Shown: positions 23,846 to 35,960, numbered from the stretch's first letter. The stretch is DNA of 64,000 nucleotides from Acanthacorydalis orientalis (GCA_034766995.1 CM068318.1:632501-696500), one strand, 5' to 3'. Notes: a model not told the origin generated them from the sequence alone. Program-made: numbers and translations.

Positions 23846-24206
23846 ATATCGGACCTTTTGTTTACTACCGACACGAATAAAAATTAAATTCGTACGTTGG
23901 GGAAAACATAAAACAAAACGACATAAATAATGTTCACGGATAGTGAAACACACACTGCGGCCATTATTAATAGAATAAACTCAGCCGGAACTTTATATCA
24001 ATCATTGATAGTCACAGTCGTTATCAAAATTTAAATTCAATTCGAAATATCAATAGCAACGTAATCAATTTGACGGAAGGTAACTTTTAAACAAGTAGAA
24101 TAAGTTAGTAATTGATAGACAAGTTATAACAAGTTTCAGCTGATTCCCTGTTAGATAGATTGTATGTATCAAGAAAGTTTCGAATAATCGTTTGTGTATG
24201 TTTGTA

Positions 24207-24211
24207 CATAT

Positions 24212-24262
<51 letters not shown>
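24207..24262. repeat. (TA)n microsatellite with TACATA lead, 56 bp
   Basis: TACATA units pass into a long pure TA run. Confidence 0.97.
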
Positions 24263-24265
<3 letters not shown>

Positions 24266-24554
24266 GCGTGTGTAAATTAAATATACATATATGAATATAT
24301 TACTTATATAATTTGTTTGAAACTGTGTTAATATTCAAAAGCTATATAGAAATCTAGAATGTTTGATAAAAAAAAATATCTACAGAAACTTTATCTTAAT
24401 TAAAATAATTTTATAAACTAATTTTCGTTCTTCAAACTCAATCGTCAAACCATTCGCTGACTGAAATGTTTAATTATTGATTACTAATCATTTTGTTAAC
24501 TATTGTTCCTTGTACCATCCTGTTTTTATATTAGTTGAATTTTGAAGTTCTCGA

Positions 24555-24720
24555 TTTGATTTATATTCTGTATACTTCTTCTTCTTATTGTGGCCGTTCC
24601 TAGGGATCCTTCCATTTCTGTTACCAACTTATGACTTCTATTCTTCACTGACTTGATTTGCATTATTCACGTCTATTTTATTGCTAGGAAAAATTTCTAC
24701 CACTCCCAGTGCTTTTGGGT
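24555..24720 (-). repeat. LINE 3'-region copy (truncated)
   Basis: Aligns by eye with 29735-29900. Shared words include CTTCTTCTTATT, CGTTCCTAGG against CGTTCCTGGG, the block TACCAAC..ATGACTTCTATTCTTC, GGAAAATTTC and CCAGTGCT. Because the other copy lies just downstream of a reverse-transcriptase remnant on the minus strand, this is read as a 5'-truncated copy of the same non-LTR element. The 66-codon plus frame over it is a shadow. Confidence 0.6.
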
Positions 24721-25138
24721 TTTAAGAACGATGGTATCAGTATCGGAATGCATATTAACTATTATCAAAAATCATTTAGCGAATATGTCAGTCAGAATTT
24801 CTTTTCATGAATATCAAGAGAGAAAATCGATTAATGAGAGTGAATTTTGTTAGAGGTCCAAAGACTGTAGTTATCACTAATTTTAGAAAATGATAATTTT
24901 CGATATTAAATTTGAAATGGAATATTATTAGACTAGATTCTTTATCCTGTATAATATTACCTATTTTTACTCAATGACTATATTTTTATACGAAAAAGAA
25001 TGTAACATATAAGAGTACATTCAATTAAAACGATTTCATAAATAAACTCTGAAATATGATACAAATAAAAAAGGTATACATATAAGATTTTCTTATCGAA
25101 ATTGATTTTTGTGAATTAATTTAGAACAAAAATTAAAT

Positions 25139-25157
25139 GTATATATATATATATATA
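25139..25157. repeat. (TA)n then GT-rich tract
   Basis: A 19-bp TA run followed by GTGTGGGTCTGTGTGTG. Confidence 0.9.
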
Positions 25158-25273
25158 CGTGTGGGTCTGTGTGTGTCTGTGTAAACAGAGAAGTATCACA
25201 GAAATAAATGAACGAATACGTTTAAAATTAGATTTTTGAAATTTATTTCAAATAAATCCTCTCGTACTAAAAA

Positions 25274-25316
<43 letters not shown>
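25274..25316. repeat. (TA)n microsatellite, 43 bp
   Basis: A TA run with TATG at both ends. Confidence 0.97.
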
Positions 25317-25552
25317 CAGTAATGCCAATAATCCGACTGCTATTTTATTAAAGAGGAAATCGTACAGTTTTGAACGATATTTAGTTTCTTCATTTACTAT
25401 TCAATCTTCGTATAAAATATTAATTTTTCAAACATTTCCTAACTTCATGATCATTTTATTATCCACAGAAACTGAACTTTACGACAATAATTTAAATTAT
25501 TTTCAACGTTATTATTCTTTTAAACTGTAGAGAAGATATCTTGTTAAAGTAA

Positions 25553-25569
25553 TTTTTTTTAAAAAAAAA
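25553..25569. repeat. T8A9 palindromic junction
   Basis: Eight T pass directly into nine A. Confidence 0.9.
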
Positions 25570-25676
25570 TAAAATCTGTAAAAAATCTTACATTCTACAA
25601 TATTTAATCTTATTACATTTTGTATCTACGTTCGAAACGATCAATCGGTAGTGCAGTATGGTATTAATGCATAGAG

Positions 25677-25681
<5 letters not shown>

Positions 25682-25748
<67 letters not shown>
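25682..25748. repeat. (TA)n microsatellite, 67 bp
   Basis: One of the longest pure TA runs of the window. Confidence 0.97.
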
Positions 25749-25751
<3 letters not shown>

Positions 25752-26084
25752 TAATCAATTAAATAATATCCATTGTATTCTAAGATGTTTTTTTAATTTT
25801 GTACCAGAACTCATTCGTATAGTAAAATATGATAAGTTTGTTATTGAAAAACGAAGATAAGTCGATAGCTGCTTTTCAAAAACCCAAAGAGGCTTATATT
25901 CTTTCATAAAACGTTTTATAATGATATGAATAGTTGAACGATGGAGATAACAGCTGATGAATTCAGGGGATACAAACAAAAAGTTTCAGTTTTACACTTT
26001 AACTTGACAAATTAATTGTGATTCTACGCAAACGAATAAGAATATTCCTTATCGAACGGTCTATCTCATAAGCAATATTCAGAA

Positions 26085-26190
26085 TAATCAGTAATTAATT
26101 ATTGATAATTCTAATTATTACTTATTTATATTTTTCGATAGCGATTCCATCTTCCTCACAGAACAGTGAAAATTAGTCTGTTAGTTTCTG
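26085..26190 (-). repeat. Family A dispersed repeat, copy 7
   Basis: The arm AGTAATTAATTATTGATAAT and then the core TTTTTCGATAGCGATTCCAT followed by CTTCCTCACAGAACAGTG match the family in minus orientation. Confidence 0.55.
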
Positions 26191-26917
26191 TTAAATCTGC
26201 ATCAAAACATGCAATATGACGTTTTGTACAAAATAACACCATGCCGATTATCAAAAATTGATTTTTTGTAATTATTCCTTTTATTTGATCCAATTATTGA
26301 TCATTTAGATATTATGTCAGCAGTAAATATCAACTCATAAAATTTTACTCTATTATTATCTCACCGAACAGACAATATGTTGTACAACTTTCAAACATGC
26401 AAGGTTAGTCTCTTATATCACTCGTGTTTTCTAGCAACACTGCTACTTTTCATTCACTCCAAGTTATTATATTTGATCCATTTTTCATCTCCAGAGACTA
26501 ATCGATTTAAAAGTTTATGTATATTCTGTTCTCTGATAAAAAAATCATACTGATTTTTTTCATATAAACTATTTGAAATGTATCTATGTTTTATAATATA
26601 TCTAAATAACAGAGAGATATCGAACTTTATTGTCTCAATAACTTATTCAGTCGATACTTATGTATGCATTTGGAGTAAATTTTAAACAAGTTCTAAATAT
26701 ATTATCAAAAAATAAACAACTTAACTAAATATAAATAACTAGACAAATAATATTTTCAGTTACTTTACCTTAAATAAAACGCAATTGTATGTACGGGAAA
26801 AGAAAAACGATTATTTTATAAACAACAATCTACTATCTACTTTTTATCATGTTATAACGACAATTAACAGCGACAAATAACACAAATGAACAATTTATTA
26901 TCTGGAATCTCATACAC

Positions 26918-26922
<5 letters not shown>
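26191..26922. other. AT-rich stretch, nothing recognised
   Basis: No gene or repeat recognised. Confidence 0.5.

Positions 26923-26973
<51 letters not shown>
26923..26973. repeat. (TA)n microsatellite, 51 bp
   Basis: An uninterrupted TA run. Confidence 0.97.
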
Positions 26974-26977
<4 letters not shown>

Positions 26978-27290
26978 TATGTATGTTTGTGTGTATGATA
27001 TGTAAACAATCTGCATTCATTTCATACCTCTATAGTTATTTATGTTCCGCCACTGAAGGTTTGCTTTATTAAATTAGGGTGGATCAATGTTGAGACCAGG
27101 ACATGCCGCACTGATGAAATAAAATGAAAAAGTTAGCAGAATACAATGTACAAAAAACAAATATGCAGTGTTGCGGAAAAAATAAACCCGTGAGAATATT
27201 GAACAAATTATTACTTTTTTTTCTGCTAAGGTCATTTTAGAATGCTTAATTATTATTTATACATTTTACATGTGTGTATATCTGTGTATG

Positions 27291-27351
<61 letters not shown>
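27291..27351. repeat. (TA)n microsatellite, 61 bp, one TATG interruption
   Basis: A TA run with a single G interruption near 27314. Confidence 0.97.
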
Positions 27352-27354
<3 letters not shown>

Positions 27355-27476
27355 ATAAATAGACAAGGAAACAATGAAAACTTGGCTTTAATATTGGAAA
27401 ATATAGCACGTTCTTATTTACAGCTTGTAGGAAAATAACAAGATTATATTTTGAAAATTTAAAATGTAATTAGAAA

Positions 27477-27481
<5 letters not shown>

Positions 27482-27516
<35 letters not shown>
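27482..27516. repeat. (TA)n microsatellite, 35 bp
   Basis: An uninterrupted TA run. Confidence 0.97.
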
Positions 27517-27520
<4 letters not shown>

Positions 27521-27833
27521 ATATTGGCAATTTATATCCGCAGCTTGCATTTGTGACGGGATATCATTTGAATGCAGAGAAATGATTGAGAGTCTATGCA
27601 AGTCTAGTCTCAATTTATGAAACAGTTTCGAAAAATTGTAAAATCTGAAACGGTAATCACTGATCTAATGATACAGATATTTTATGATAGTTGTGTATCT
27701 GATGATTTCATATCTATTAATTTTTTACATGTTACAAAAAGGATTTTTGAGAATAAAAAAAGTATAATAAAATTCCGAAAAATAATTTATTTAAATTAAT
27801 TTTTCAACCAGACAAATTATAAGAAAATAACTA

Positions 27834-27836
<3 letters not shown>

Positions 27837-27892
<56 letters not shown>
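27837..27892. repeat. (TA)n microsatellite, 56 bp
   Basis: An uninterrupted TA run. Confidence 0.97.
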
Positions 27893-27897
<5 letters not shown>

Positions 27898-28127
27898 AAA
27901 GCTCTGAGATACACTTTTCATCAATTTCATGACTATCAAGTAGTTCGATTCGTATAAAATATACTTTCTCATCATAGCTCTATAATTGGTTCAGATCTCA
28001 TAAATAAAACAATAAATAAACTTTTTCAAAAAACTACGAATTGTGTTCTGATCTTTTAAAAATTGCTGAGAGGCTAAATTGTGATCGTAAGAGATTTATA
28101 CACTCTTTTAATTAGAATGTAATTTTT

Positions 28128-28350
28128 CACAGTACAGTTCTGATACTGCAGCAAACAAGTGAATTCGTATTTCACCCTAAAAACTCAAAATTCTGATTAA
28201 AAATACTCAACAAATTACTATTGTCCATGTTCGATTAAACATCGCATTCAGAATGTACATCATTTGCAATCAAAAATAATCAATAACGATTTATTAAACA
28301 TTTTTTTGTGGTTTGTGCAGTCTGCAAAAGGGATTCACTTACGAACGTTA
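28128..28350. repeat. Family A, head-to-head inverted pair
   Basis: A minus-oriented tail and core arm, TCTGATACTGCAGCAAACAA then TTCTGATTAAAAATACTCAA, occupy about 28138-28220. A plus-oriented arm and tail, ATCAAAAATAATCAATAACG then GGGATTCACTTACGAACGTT, follow at 28268-28350. The two halves face each other, so the locus is a large imperfect palindrome. Confidence 0.55.
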
Positions 28351-28613
28351 CTTTTTATTTCCTTGACACAACTTATACAGATAAAAATCGAAAATCACAT
28401 ATATTCATATTTCTAATTATAAATTTCTGAAATATTCAATATTTATTAAATCAATTATATTAAAATCTGAAAAATAAACGAAACGATTTGTAGAATTGTT
28501 AAGTCTAGACCAGAAAACCAATATTTGGCATTTGAAAATATAAATAAATTGCAAACTATCCTCTCTCTGTACAATATTTTTGTTAATTAAGAGTTTAAAC
28601 AATTAAACATTTT

Positions 28614-28618
<5 letters not shown>

Positions 28619-28646
<28 letters not shown>
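28619..28646. repeat. (TA)n microsatellite, 28 bp
   Basis: A TA run leading into ACACAGATAGATA. A GT run follows at about 28681-28695. Confidence 0.95.
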
Positions 28647-28652
<6 letters not shown>

Positions 28653-28971
28653 TAGATATTGATGGGCGTGCTTCTCTCTGCGTGTGTGTGTGTGTTTGCA
28701 AACAGATACTCGATTACGATTTCCACATCAACTTTTAATTTTTCACGTCAAATGCACGTTCACTACTTTTCGAACTTGTTAATAATGTCATGTTTTTATT
28801 TTCGTTCTATCCATCAATCATAGTATCTATTATTAATGTTAAAAGGATAAAATGTTTTTTATTGATCATTCCAGCAATGATACAATAGAATTTCACGAAT
28901 CTGTGTGTTGTTTTTTTAATGAATCGAATACAGACAGAGCTGTCTGTTTAACCCTGTACGTACATTTGTAA

Positions 28972-28974
<3 letters not shown>

Positions 28975-29022
<48 letters not shown>
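28975..29022. repeat. (TA)n microsatellite, 48 bp
   Basis: An uninterrupted TA run. Confidence 0.97.
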
Positions 29023-29023
<1 letters not shown>

Positions 29024-29699
29024 GTATTTACATAAAATAAATATTTTTGTTAATGGTATATAAAAGACTACAAAGTTTCAAGTAAATACTAAAAGCAACA
29101 GTTATAGTAATACCTTTCCGAAAATATATTTTAATATTAAAATTCAGAGTGGAAACGTAAATGGCTTTCATTAAAATTCGAAAAGCATTGCTTTCTGGAA
29201 TTAATTAATATTATTCATTATTTATTTAAGATTTATTTATATCATTGAAATGTATTTGATTTCAATTCCATTTTCAGTAGATTTTAAAGTTAGCTCTTGT
29301 AATTTACACAAGAGTAATTTATATATATATATATATACATTTATGTATTTATTTGTATCAGCGAAAAGAAATACAATGATAAAAATCGAAATGATATATA
29401 AAATTAAGTATTACTCAATGTTAACTACAACTGTTATCTCTTCGAGGATATCACATTATTTTATGGTTTATTTTATTACTGCTGATACTAGAACGATACA
29501 ATATTACACACAATAGTTTGATGCAACGTCGGCGAAAAATGTGAGCTTCAGTTAAACGAAAGCTAATTAATTTTATATACAGAGGATATATATATATATA
29601 CAAAGAGTATATCTGTGGAATTTCCGTCAATTCATTCTGTATTAGACTAGATTTTTTATATACATTACATTTAAAAAATCGAATCCGTTTAGATTATTT
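29023..29699. other. AT-rich stretch, nothing recognised
   Basis: Contains short TA runs near 29320-29338 and 29586-29600. The 88-codon frame at 29250-29516 crosses one of them and is not called. Confidence 0.5.
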
Positions 29700-30480
29700 T
29701 TATGTTTTGTGTATCGATGCTTTATTTGGAATTTTCTCTGTACACTTCCTCTTCTTCTTATCGTTCCTGGGTATGCTTGTATCTCTACTACCAACATTTG
29801 ACTTCTATTCTTCTCGGATTTGTTATTTCGTTTGAGTTGTTTCCTTTCCTACGGAAAATTTCAAAAAAACCTAGTGCTCTCGTTCAAAAGGTGTTCACTC
29901 TCCCTCTTCGCACGGTAGTCATGACTTTTATTTGATGATGTATTACAGTAATATATGTTCACTCGATGTTTCTCTTCACTTAACCGGTTAGACTGATAAA
30001 CCTTTTTAACAATTCCTAATTTCCCTGTTATCTTGAACTTCGGTTAAAATAATTTTTAACCTGTTTTCTCTACGTATTGGTTTATCGAACCAACATTCTC
30101 TTCCTCGTGTAGGTTCCCTTATCGAATGTCCGCAGTACTTTATTCTGTACTAACTGTAGTTTATTTTTTTACGGGCGTTCATCCGTATCAGGGCTACATA
30201 CATCATTACAGATCTCACTGCTGTATAAAAGTATTTTATTTTTAATGCTTTGTTTGCTCTTTTTCATAACTTGGTGTATATAATACTCAGTGTTTCTCCT
30301 TCGCTTATGCAATGTGTCATTTCTAGCTGAGTCTCTTGTCCATGCGTGCTCGTAGATAGTTTAGCGTATCTTTTCATTCCACCTCTGTTTTCTTTAAGAA
30401 TATGATTCCTTCTGTTTCGATTTCGCTAATCTTGATTTTCCATCTCTAATTTGTTCGAATACGAACATTACTGTTCATAC
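29700..30480 (-). mobile_element. Decayed non-LTR retrotransposon, reverse-transcriptase C-terminal part
   Basis: Read on the minus strand, 30480 down to about 29980 follows the C-terminal part of a non-LTR reverse transcriptase across several frameshifts. The clearest block, at about 30190-30230, reads FYTAVRSVMMY and corresponds to the common Y+T.+RPV..YG.E.W motif. It is followed by RIKYCGHSIR, matching the R(L/I)+W.GH..R segment, and by DNREIRNC.KGL, matching the usual D+.+W+..VKGL end. Upstream, NYLRARMD may represent the YLG segment. Below 29980 lies a non-coding part that is repeated at 24.56-24.72 kb and is inferred to be the element's 3' region. The copy is dead and 5' truncated. The clade cannot be fixed by eye. 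The 77-codon plus-strand ORF at 29702-29935 is a shadow. Confidence 0.62.
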
Positions 30481-30492
30481 TTTCTCTACAGG

Positions 30493-30655
30493 ATTTATAA
30501 AACTCTGTATCATCTCTCTGAAGATGATCGCAATAATAACGATTCGTTAAACATTTTTAACGAGAAACGTTTCTGGTCGTTTTCGGAATGAAAAACGAAT
30601 TCGTCCCTGAAAGTGAATTTCGCTTCAGTGTCAAAACTGTATTGTGACAAAATGA
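30493..30655 (+). repeat. Family A dispersed repeat, copy 8 (core plus tail)
   Basis: CTCTGAAGATGATCGCAATA, then ACGATTCGTTAAACATTTTT, GAATGAAAAACGAATTCGTC and the tail CCTGAAAGTGAATTTCGCTT followed by CAGTGTCAAAACTG. It begins immediately next to the 5' edge of the LINE remnant. Confidence 0.65.
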
Positions 30656-31406
30656 CTTCTCGGTCAACACAACTGAACATGTACCGCTGTGCGTGTGCGT
30701 GTGTGTGTGTTTTTGGCACAATTGTGTTTTGACACGTTTGTGCGTGTTTCAAATCCGTAAATTACTGCCATAATAGTATCGTCTTTAAAAACGTTAAATA
30801 TTTAATGTGCGCGCACAAAAGGCGCGAAATTAGTTGCTTTTTATGTAAAGTCCGTAGCGCGACGATGAAAGAGCTGTTCAAGTTTTAATGAAGCCTGAGT
30901 TATGGCGAGCGCCGTGCGCGCACGAGGAAGATTATTATTGTGTGCTGTGCATAACCTTGATAGTGAAAAACGCACCGTTCCACGACGCGCGCCGGCGGCG
31001 GCGCGCTAATTTCTTTGTAAATACGTAAATAATGAAATGTAAATATCTATTATGGCGTCGTCATAATTCGTACGCCGCGTGGCCCGGACCGAACAATAGT
31101 CGGCGGGCGCGCGGCGGCGCGCGGCCGTCCGTTCGAGACGCAGAACAATTCCCGGAAGCGTACGGCCATTTGTCCGACACACTAACTCAAGTTCGGCCAG
31201 AGAGATGGCCGCCGTCGACGGCAAAGACTTTACACCAACAAGACGATATATCATACTTTCCAACAAATATAAATTCCATTTCAGCTGCGCGTTATTTATG
31301 ATTTGTAATGCTATACGGACACGGATATGATACTTTATGACGTAACTTTTTCCATCTCTCCAGAGTCGTGTAAATTTATATTATCTCGCGGCATCGGATT
31401 ACAACA

Positions 31407-31670
31407 ATGTGTAGAGAGAGAAGAGAGCGCTGTTGCGGCGGAGTGGCGGCGTACGAGAGCGACGACGAGCGGCGCTGGACGCACCGGTCGCTACTCGTGT
31501 TGTTGTTGTTGGTGGTGGTGGTGTTGTTGTTACCACTCTTGGACGCGCTGCTTCTGTCGCAGTCGATGATGGCGGCGGTGGCGGCGCTGCTCTCGTCGGG
31601 TGTCGTCGAGAACCCGCAGATTGCATACCCTGAATACTGCGACGCGACAGAATGCGGCCGAGAAAAATAG
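31407..31670 (+). CDS. Possible short ORF with hydrophobic signal-anchor segment
   Basis: I recognise no family. The ATG at 31407 has ACA just upstream, a fair insect start context. The 87-residue frame begins with an Arg/Glu- and Cys-containing segment, then basic RRWTHR (about residues 23-28), then an unbroken hydrophobic run of Leu and Val (about residues 29-50), then Ala/Met-rich sequence and a polar end with PEYCDATECGREK before TAG at 31668. The shape is that of a signal peptide or signal anchor. The hydrophobic run comes largely from a (TGT)n(GGT)n tract at 31498-31531, so the shape could arise by chance from low-complexity DNA. No good splice donor was found near its end. It may be a first coding exon of a membrane or secreted protein, or an accident within the CpG island. 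Confidence 0.25.
   Translation: MCRERRERCCGGVAAYESDDERRWTHRSLLVLLLLVVVVLLLPLLDALLLSQSMMAAVAALLSSGVVENPQIAYPEYCDATECGREK
31498..31531. repeat. (TGT)n/(GGT)n trinucleotide tract
   Basis: TGT repeats pass into GGT repeats and back to TGT, followed 35 bp later by GGC/GGT-rich sequence. On the plus strand it encodes Leu/Val runs. Confidence 0.9.
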
Positions 31671-31959
31671 TGTAATTAATATTGCATGATGTTGAATAAT
31701 GGAGTTCCGGAATGTTGTTTGCATCGCACTTGATTTAACTGCATGCACATTACCGCGTACATTTTCCACATCAAATTCCACAATTTGAGCGACGTTCGAA
31801 CATGAACCGTTGCACTACAACGACTCGAACTTTCTTGAAACTTTCAACCCTCAATCCCTGCACAGACACTTTCCAATAAATTCTGTACACCGAAAAACAA
31901 TACTCTCACAAAAATGTGCATACGGACTGAAATTACAATAAGTTGATTTAATCCTACAT

Positions 31960-31964
<5 letters not shown>

Positions 31965-32019
<55 letters not shown>
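31965..32019. repeat. (TA)n microsatellite, 55 bp
   Basis: An uninterrupted TA run. Confidence 0.97.
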
Positions 32020-32021
<2 letters not shown>

Positions 32022-32282
32022 GATTAGATGAGAGAAACATGAATTAAAAAACAGACAGTCTCCACAACACGATCTTCTGTAATTATTAATAAATGCAACC
32101 GTTTGTGACACGCGAACTCTCAAGCGCACGTTTGTCTGTAAGCAAAGTAAATGAAATATTTCGTGTGATATTAAGGATATTTTTAGAACTTTGTAGCTAA
32201 CGAAAATAATGAAATTACAATGAACTTTTGTTTATGAAGACTAATAACATGGGTGTGACATGTAGAATTATACATATTCATA

Positions 32283-32295
<13 letters not shown>

Positions 32296-32358
<63 letters not shown>
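32296..32358. repeat. (TA)n microsatellite, 63 bp
   Basis: A pure TA run preceded by TATGTATGTGTACA. Confidence 0.97.
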
Positions 32359-32363
<5 letters not shown>

Positions 32364-33502
32364 TAATAAAATACTACAAGTCTAAATATGACTACATTAT
32401 CATATAAATGAGATTCAAGAAAATACATAAATGAAAATTAGGTAGATGAAAACCACCATCAATAAATAATCTAAATATAGTAAGCATTATGCTGTACATA
32501 ACAAATGACATTATTCAATACACAGTTCGTCACATAAAATATTTCTTTTATATATTTATGGATGGAAGATTCAGAATCACAATCGGATTCTTCCAATCAT
32601 CCCCAATATATTCATTTATTTATTGACAATGAAAATAGGAGAATTTTGATTTACTTAAACAGTTTATACGATAGAAAATATATGATAAGGCACTTTAATT
32701 GAAAAAAAAATTTCTATAAAAGGTAATTAATTTAGGATGCGTTAAAGGGAAGAAGTAGTTTTTCGTTGGTTTTTCAACGTAGAATTGAAATAAAATTACA
32801 AATTTAAGTTATAGCTTGAAAACTATCATCGAAACAGCTATAAGATCCGAAATATGAGTTTATCATATGTAAAAGTGCAATAAAAAATAAGCCAAGTACA
32901 TAGTCTGTACTCTAGTTAAATACTTTCCTACAATTAAAATTTTAAAAATAATCTCTTAATTCAAAACAAATTTAATATTTACATAATAAATGTACGGAGG
33001 AATAATAGAAAAAGTAACGAGTCTCGGCGAACATTAAGTGTCGTATAATTTTCATAAACGATCGTTTCAGTACGAAACATTCGATCAAAAGTCGGTCAAA
33101 ACAAATATAAAGGAAACGACAACAACGAACGGAGAAAAAAATCGGACGACAATAAAAATGAGAATACGGTTTCTTGCATCCAACTACAATTAATAAGCAC
33201 GAGAAAATAAACTTTATTCGATGTCGTTAACGTGGCGCCATCGTTACCGGAATGCAGTGGTACGTTCGTTATCCTGTTGCAGCGATAATCATTAGATAAA
33301 CGCAATTTATACGACGGTGTCGCGTTGAAGTTACTCACCGTTTCGAGTGAAAACAGGATTATGGTCTTTCTAGTTCGATGAAAAATCTGTAGCTCGTTAA
33401 CGGCGCTGACGATTACTGAATTAAATGGATGAAATCGTCTTATTGTCCGCATAAAACGAACGGGCGTGTTTCACCGTTCGCAGTACACCGTTTTACATAT
33501 GA

Positions 33503-33506
<4 letters not shown>
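32359..33506. other. Non-coding stretch, nothing recognised
   Basis: AT-rich up to 32990, more mixed composition after. The 118-codon minus-strand ORF at 33096-33452 has no recognisable domain and is not called. Confidence 0.5.

Positions 33507-33554
<48 letters not shown>
33507..33554. repeat. (TA)n microsatellite, 48 bp, one C interruption
   Basis: A TA run with a CATATA break at 33541. Confidence 0.97.
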
Positions 33555-35245
33555 ATATTTTCACGGTTATAAACCTGTAATAAAAAACAATATAACAAGA
33601 TTTCAGAAAAATCATTTCAGATTTCGTAAAGAGCGTCGTCCGTTAAATTATGGCTCGTAAAAATGTTTTCGGAAGATGCTGCAGTATGAAGCGAAAAAGC
33701 GTGCCATTAATAAAATATCAAAACGCATATCAAAAAAAAAAACGCCACATAAAAATAGGGTCACCAGCGGCACTGTAAACTTAACGTTTATGTATTAGAT
33801 ACGCACGCACACAAACCCTTCACACCATCATATCACGGCGTACAAATCAAACCTGATAAATAATTCAACACTGCAAATTCCTGTCCGTGAGGCCTTTTTT
33901 TTCTTCCTTAAAAAAAGAGACACGCCGCCGCTTTCCATCCCGGCGAGAACCTTCTACGGACATGCTAAATTGCACGGGTCAGGCGGACATGCACTGTCTG
34001 TTCATAAAATAAATACGTTGTTTATGTTGCAACGGGCCGCGTTCTCGATCGTGGCTCGTGTGTGTGTGTGTGTGTTATAATAAAATACAGACGGCTGCAG
34101 GTAAGGGTTGATACGTCGGCATGTGTAGTGGGGAATGTGCGCTCCACGAAATGTTGCATAAAACATATTTCTTTTCTAATCTGCACTCGAGAGCAATCGA
34201 TCAGTTCTTTTACACTGACAGACGTTTGTTGGAATGATTTTTTTCTTTTTGGTTTGTTATAAAATAATTTCAGGAAGTATTACTAATATAAATAAGTAAA
34301 TTAAAAAGAAACACTCTTCTTAATCAAAAACAAATTATGCTTTTCTGTAGAAATACTTTTTTTTATTATACTGAATCCCAGTACAACAAGCTGATTACGT
34401 TCAAAAAATAAATCCCCATTATGCGAAAACGTGCTATACGGGACCAAGAACTATTAAAAAAACTAACAAAAATACACACAATTATCAGAAATTCGTTAAT
34501 CACAAAGATCAATAATCGACCAAACTTCTTATACATTAATCGTGAAATAATATGTAATACGCTGCTCAACACAATTAAACAAGAGCTTTTTCTCTTCTGC
34601 GAAGAATGTTCATGTTCGGAACTTTCTTTTGCACCATCTAGATTTGTATGTTTTGCTTTTTTCAAAAGTATGTTATCTCCTTTTGCTGGATGTGTTCCAT
34701 TTTTCTGTGAACTTTCATTTTCTATGAAAAAAGGCACCGAATCGATTTGTACACTTAATATATTTTGATAACTGTACATTTCTATAACAACGTCGTCGTT
34801 CTCGGATATTTACATTAACGGTACTCTGAAGTAGATGATGTTTCTATCGAAATTAACCAAATATCAATTATTTTACAATGATCACAGCTGCGGTATTTGA
34901 AAAACTAACACTTTTGGAACACCTCTCCCCAATTTCCGGATTTTTCAGCGTTAATAAATTCACGAAAAAAACATACACAGTATTAAATTATACCATATAA
35001 TTATTCATTCAACAACGTCCATTCGTTATAATTAAATGATAAGAGAATAAATGCACACCAAATGGAATAATAATAATATCAGTTTACTGATTTATTCCAC
35101 TTGATGATATATCTAATGGTCATGTAATTTAACATGCTGTGAACATACAAGATATATTATCAAAACCATAATAAATTGTGAATTTGAATAATTATAATAT
35201 TTATAGTGTTTTAAGTATATGATTATTTTGACGAGAATCGTACAC

Positions 35246-35250
<5 letters not shown>
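33555..35250. other. Non-coding stretch
   Basis: Includes a short GT run at 34058-34075. Overlapping ORFs at 34366-34779 (minus, 137 codons) and 34421-34768 (plus, 115 codons) exclude each other and neither is recognisable. Confidence 0.5.

Positions 35251-35309
<59 letters not shown>
35251..35309. repeat. (TA)n microsatellite with GTGTG lead, 59 bp
   Basis: GTGTATATGTGTG passes into a long TA run. Confidence 0.97.
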
Positions 35310-35310
<1 letters not shown>

Positions 35311-35379
35311 GTACATGTGTGAAGTGTTCTCGTTTCGAACGTATTAATCTTGAGTGATAGATAAAAATCACTCGACCGC

Positions 35380-35960
35380 GTCGCACAAGAGCAATCCTAG
35401 AGCCGCGCTAACAGATTAGTATCATCACGACACACGTCCGTGTACTGTGTATAATTTTCTTTGTACGAACTTTCCATAACTGTACATAAAAGCTCGAGCT
35501 TTCGCAACTTGTAATTGACACGATTTTTTTTCCGCCTCCGCGCTCTGCATAGTGTACGAGGGATAGTGTGTACGGACACGCCACGTTCCGTGCGCCGACC
35601 GCATTGAAATTCCACGGTTGACGGTAAATAACCGATGTAAATGAGATACCTCCGACCATACACACCGCACTGGCTGGCTCGCCGTCTTACAAATTTGTTT
35701 TTCTCCGCGACGCTTCGACGAATGAAGTTATTTATTGCAGTCGTGTCTGTTTATTTTGTAAGACAATGTTGTAGGTGAAAATCGGGCTCGGTTTTCCGTC
35801 TATCCCGGCCGAGATATCGTATCAATCTGTTCGATGCGTTGACCTGCCGGGATATGAACCGTTACAGTGTTTATGCGGGTGCACGCGACGGACGAGCCGG
35901 AGAATTTTATTAATAATGTATATATTTGAAATTATTCCACGTGTAATTCGCGGAATTCGT
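35380..35960. promoter_or_regulatory. CpG-rich block, candidate regulatory element
   Basis: Raised GC and CpG at 35370-35420, 35530-35620 and 35780-35910. Several overlapping ORFs in all three minus frames (81-88 codons) are signs of composition, not of a gene. Confidence 0.22.

Larger units (their letters stand above)
30770..31670. promoter_or_regulatory. Strongest CpG-rich island of the window
   Basis: About 900 bp of high GC and dense CpG in otherwise AT-rich DNA, with peaks at 30980-31010, 31070-31130 and 31430-31640. Smaller AT-rich motifs such as TTTTAATGAAGCC and GTAAATACGTAAATAATG stand between the GC peaks, a texture typical of conserved developmental control DNA or a CpG-rich first exon. 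It contains the 87-codon ORF at 31407-31670. Confidence 0.4.

Noticed and set aside
33096..33452. 118-codon minus-strand ORF
   Set aside because: No motif, mixed composition, no supporting context.
34366..34779. 137-codon minus ORF overlapping a 115-codon plus ORF
   Set aside because: The two exclude each other and neither shows protein-like features.
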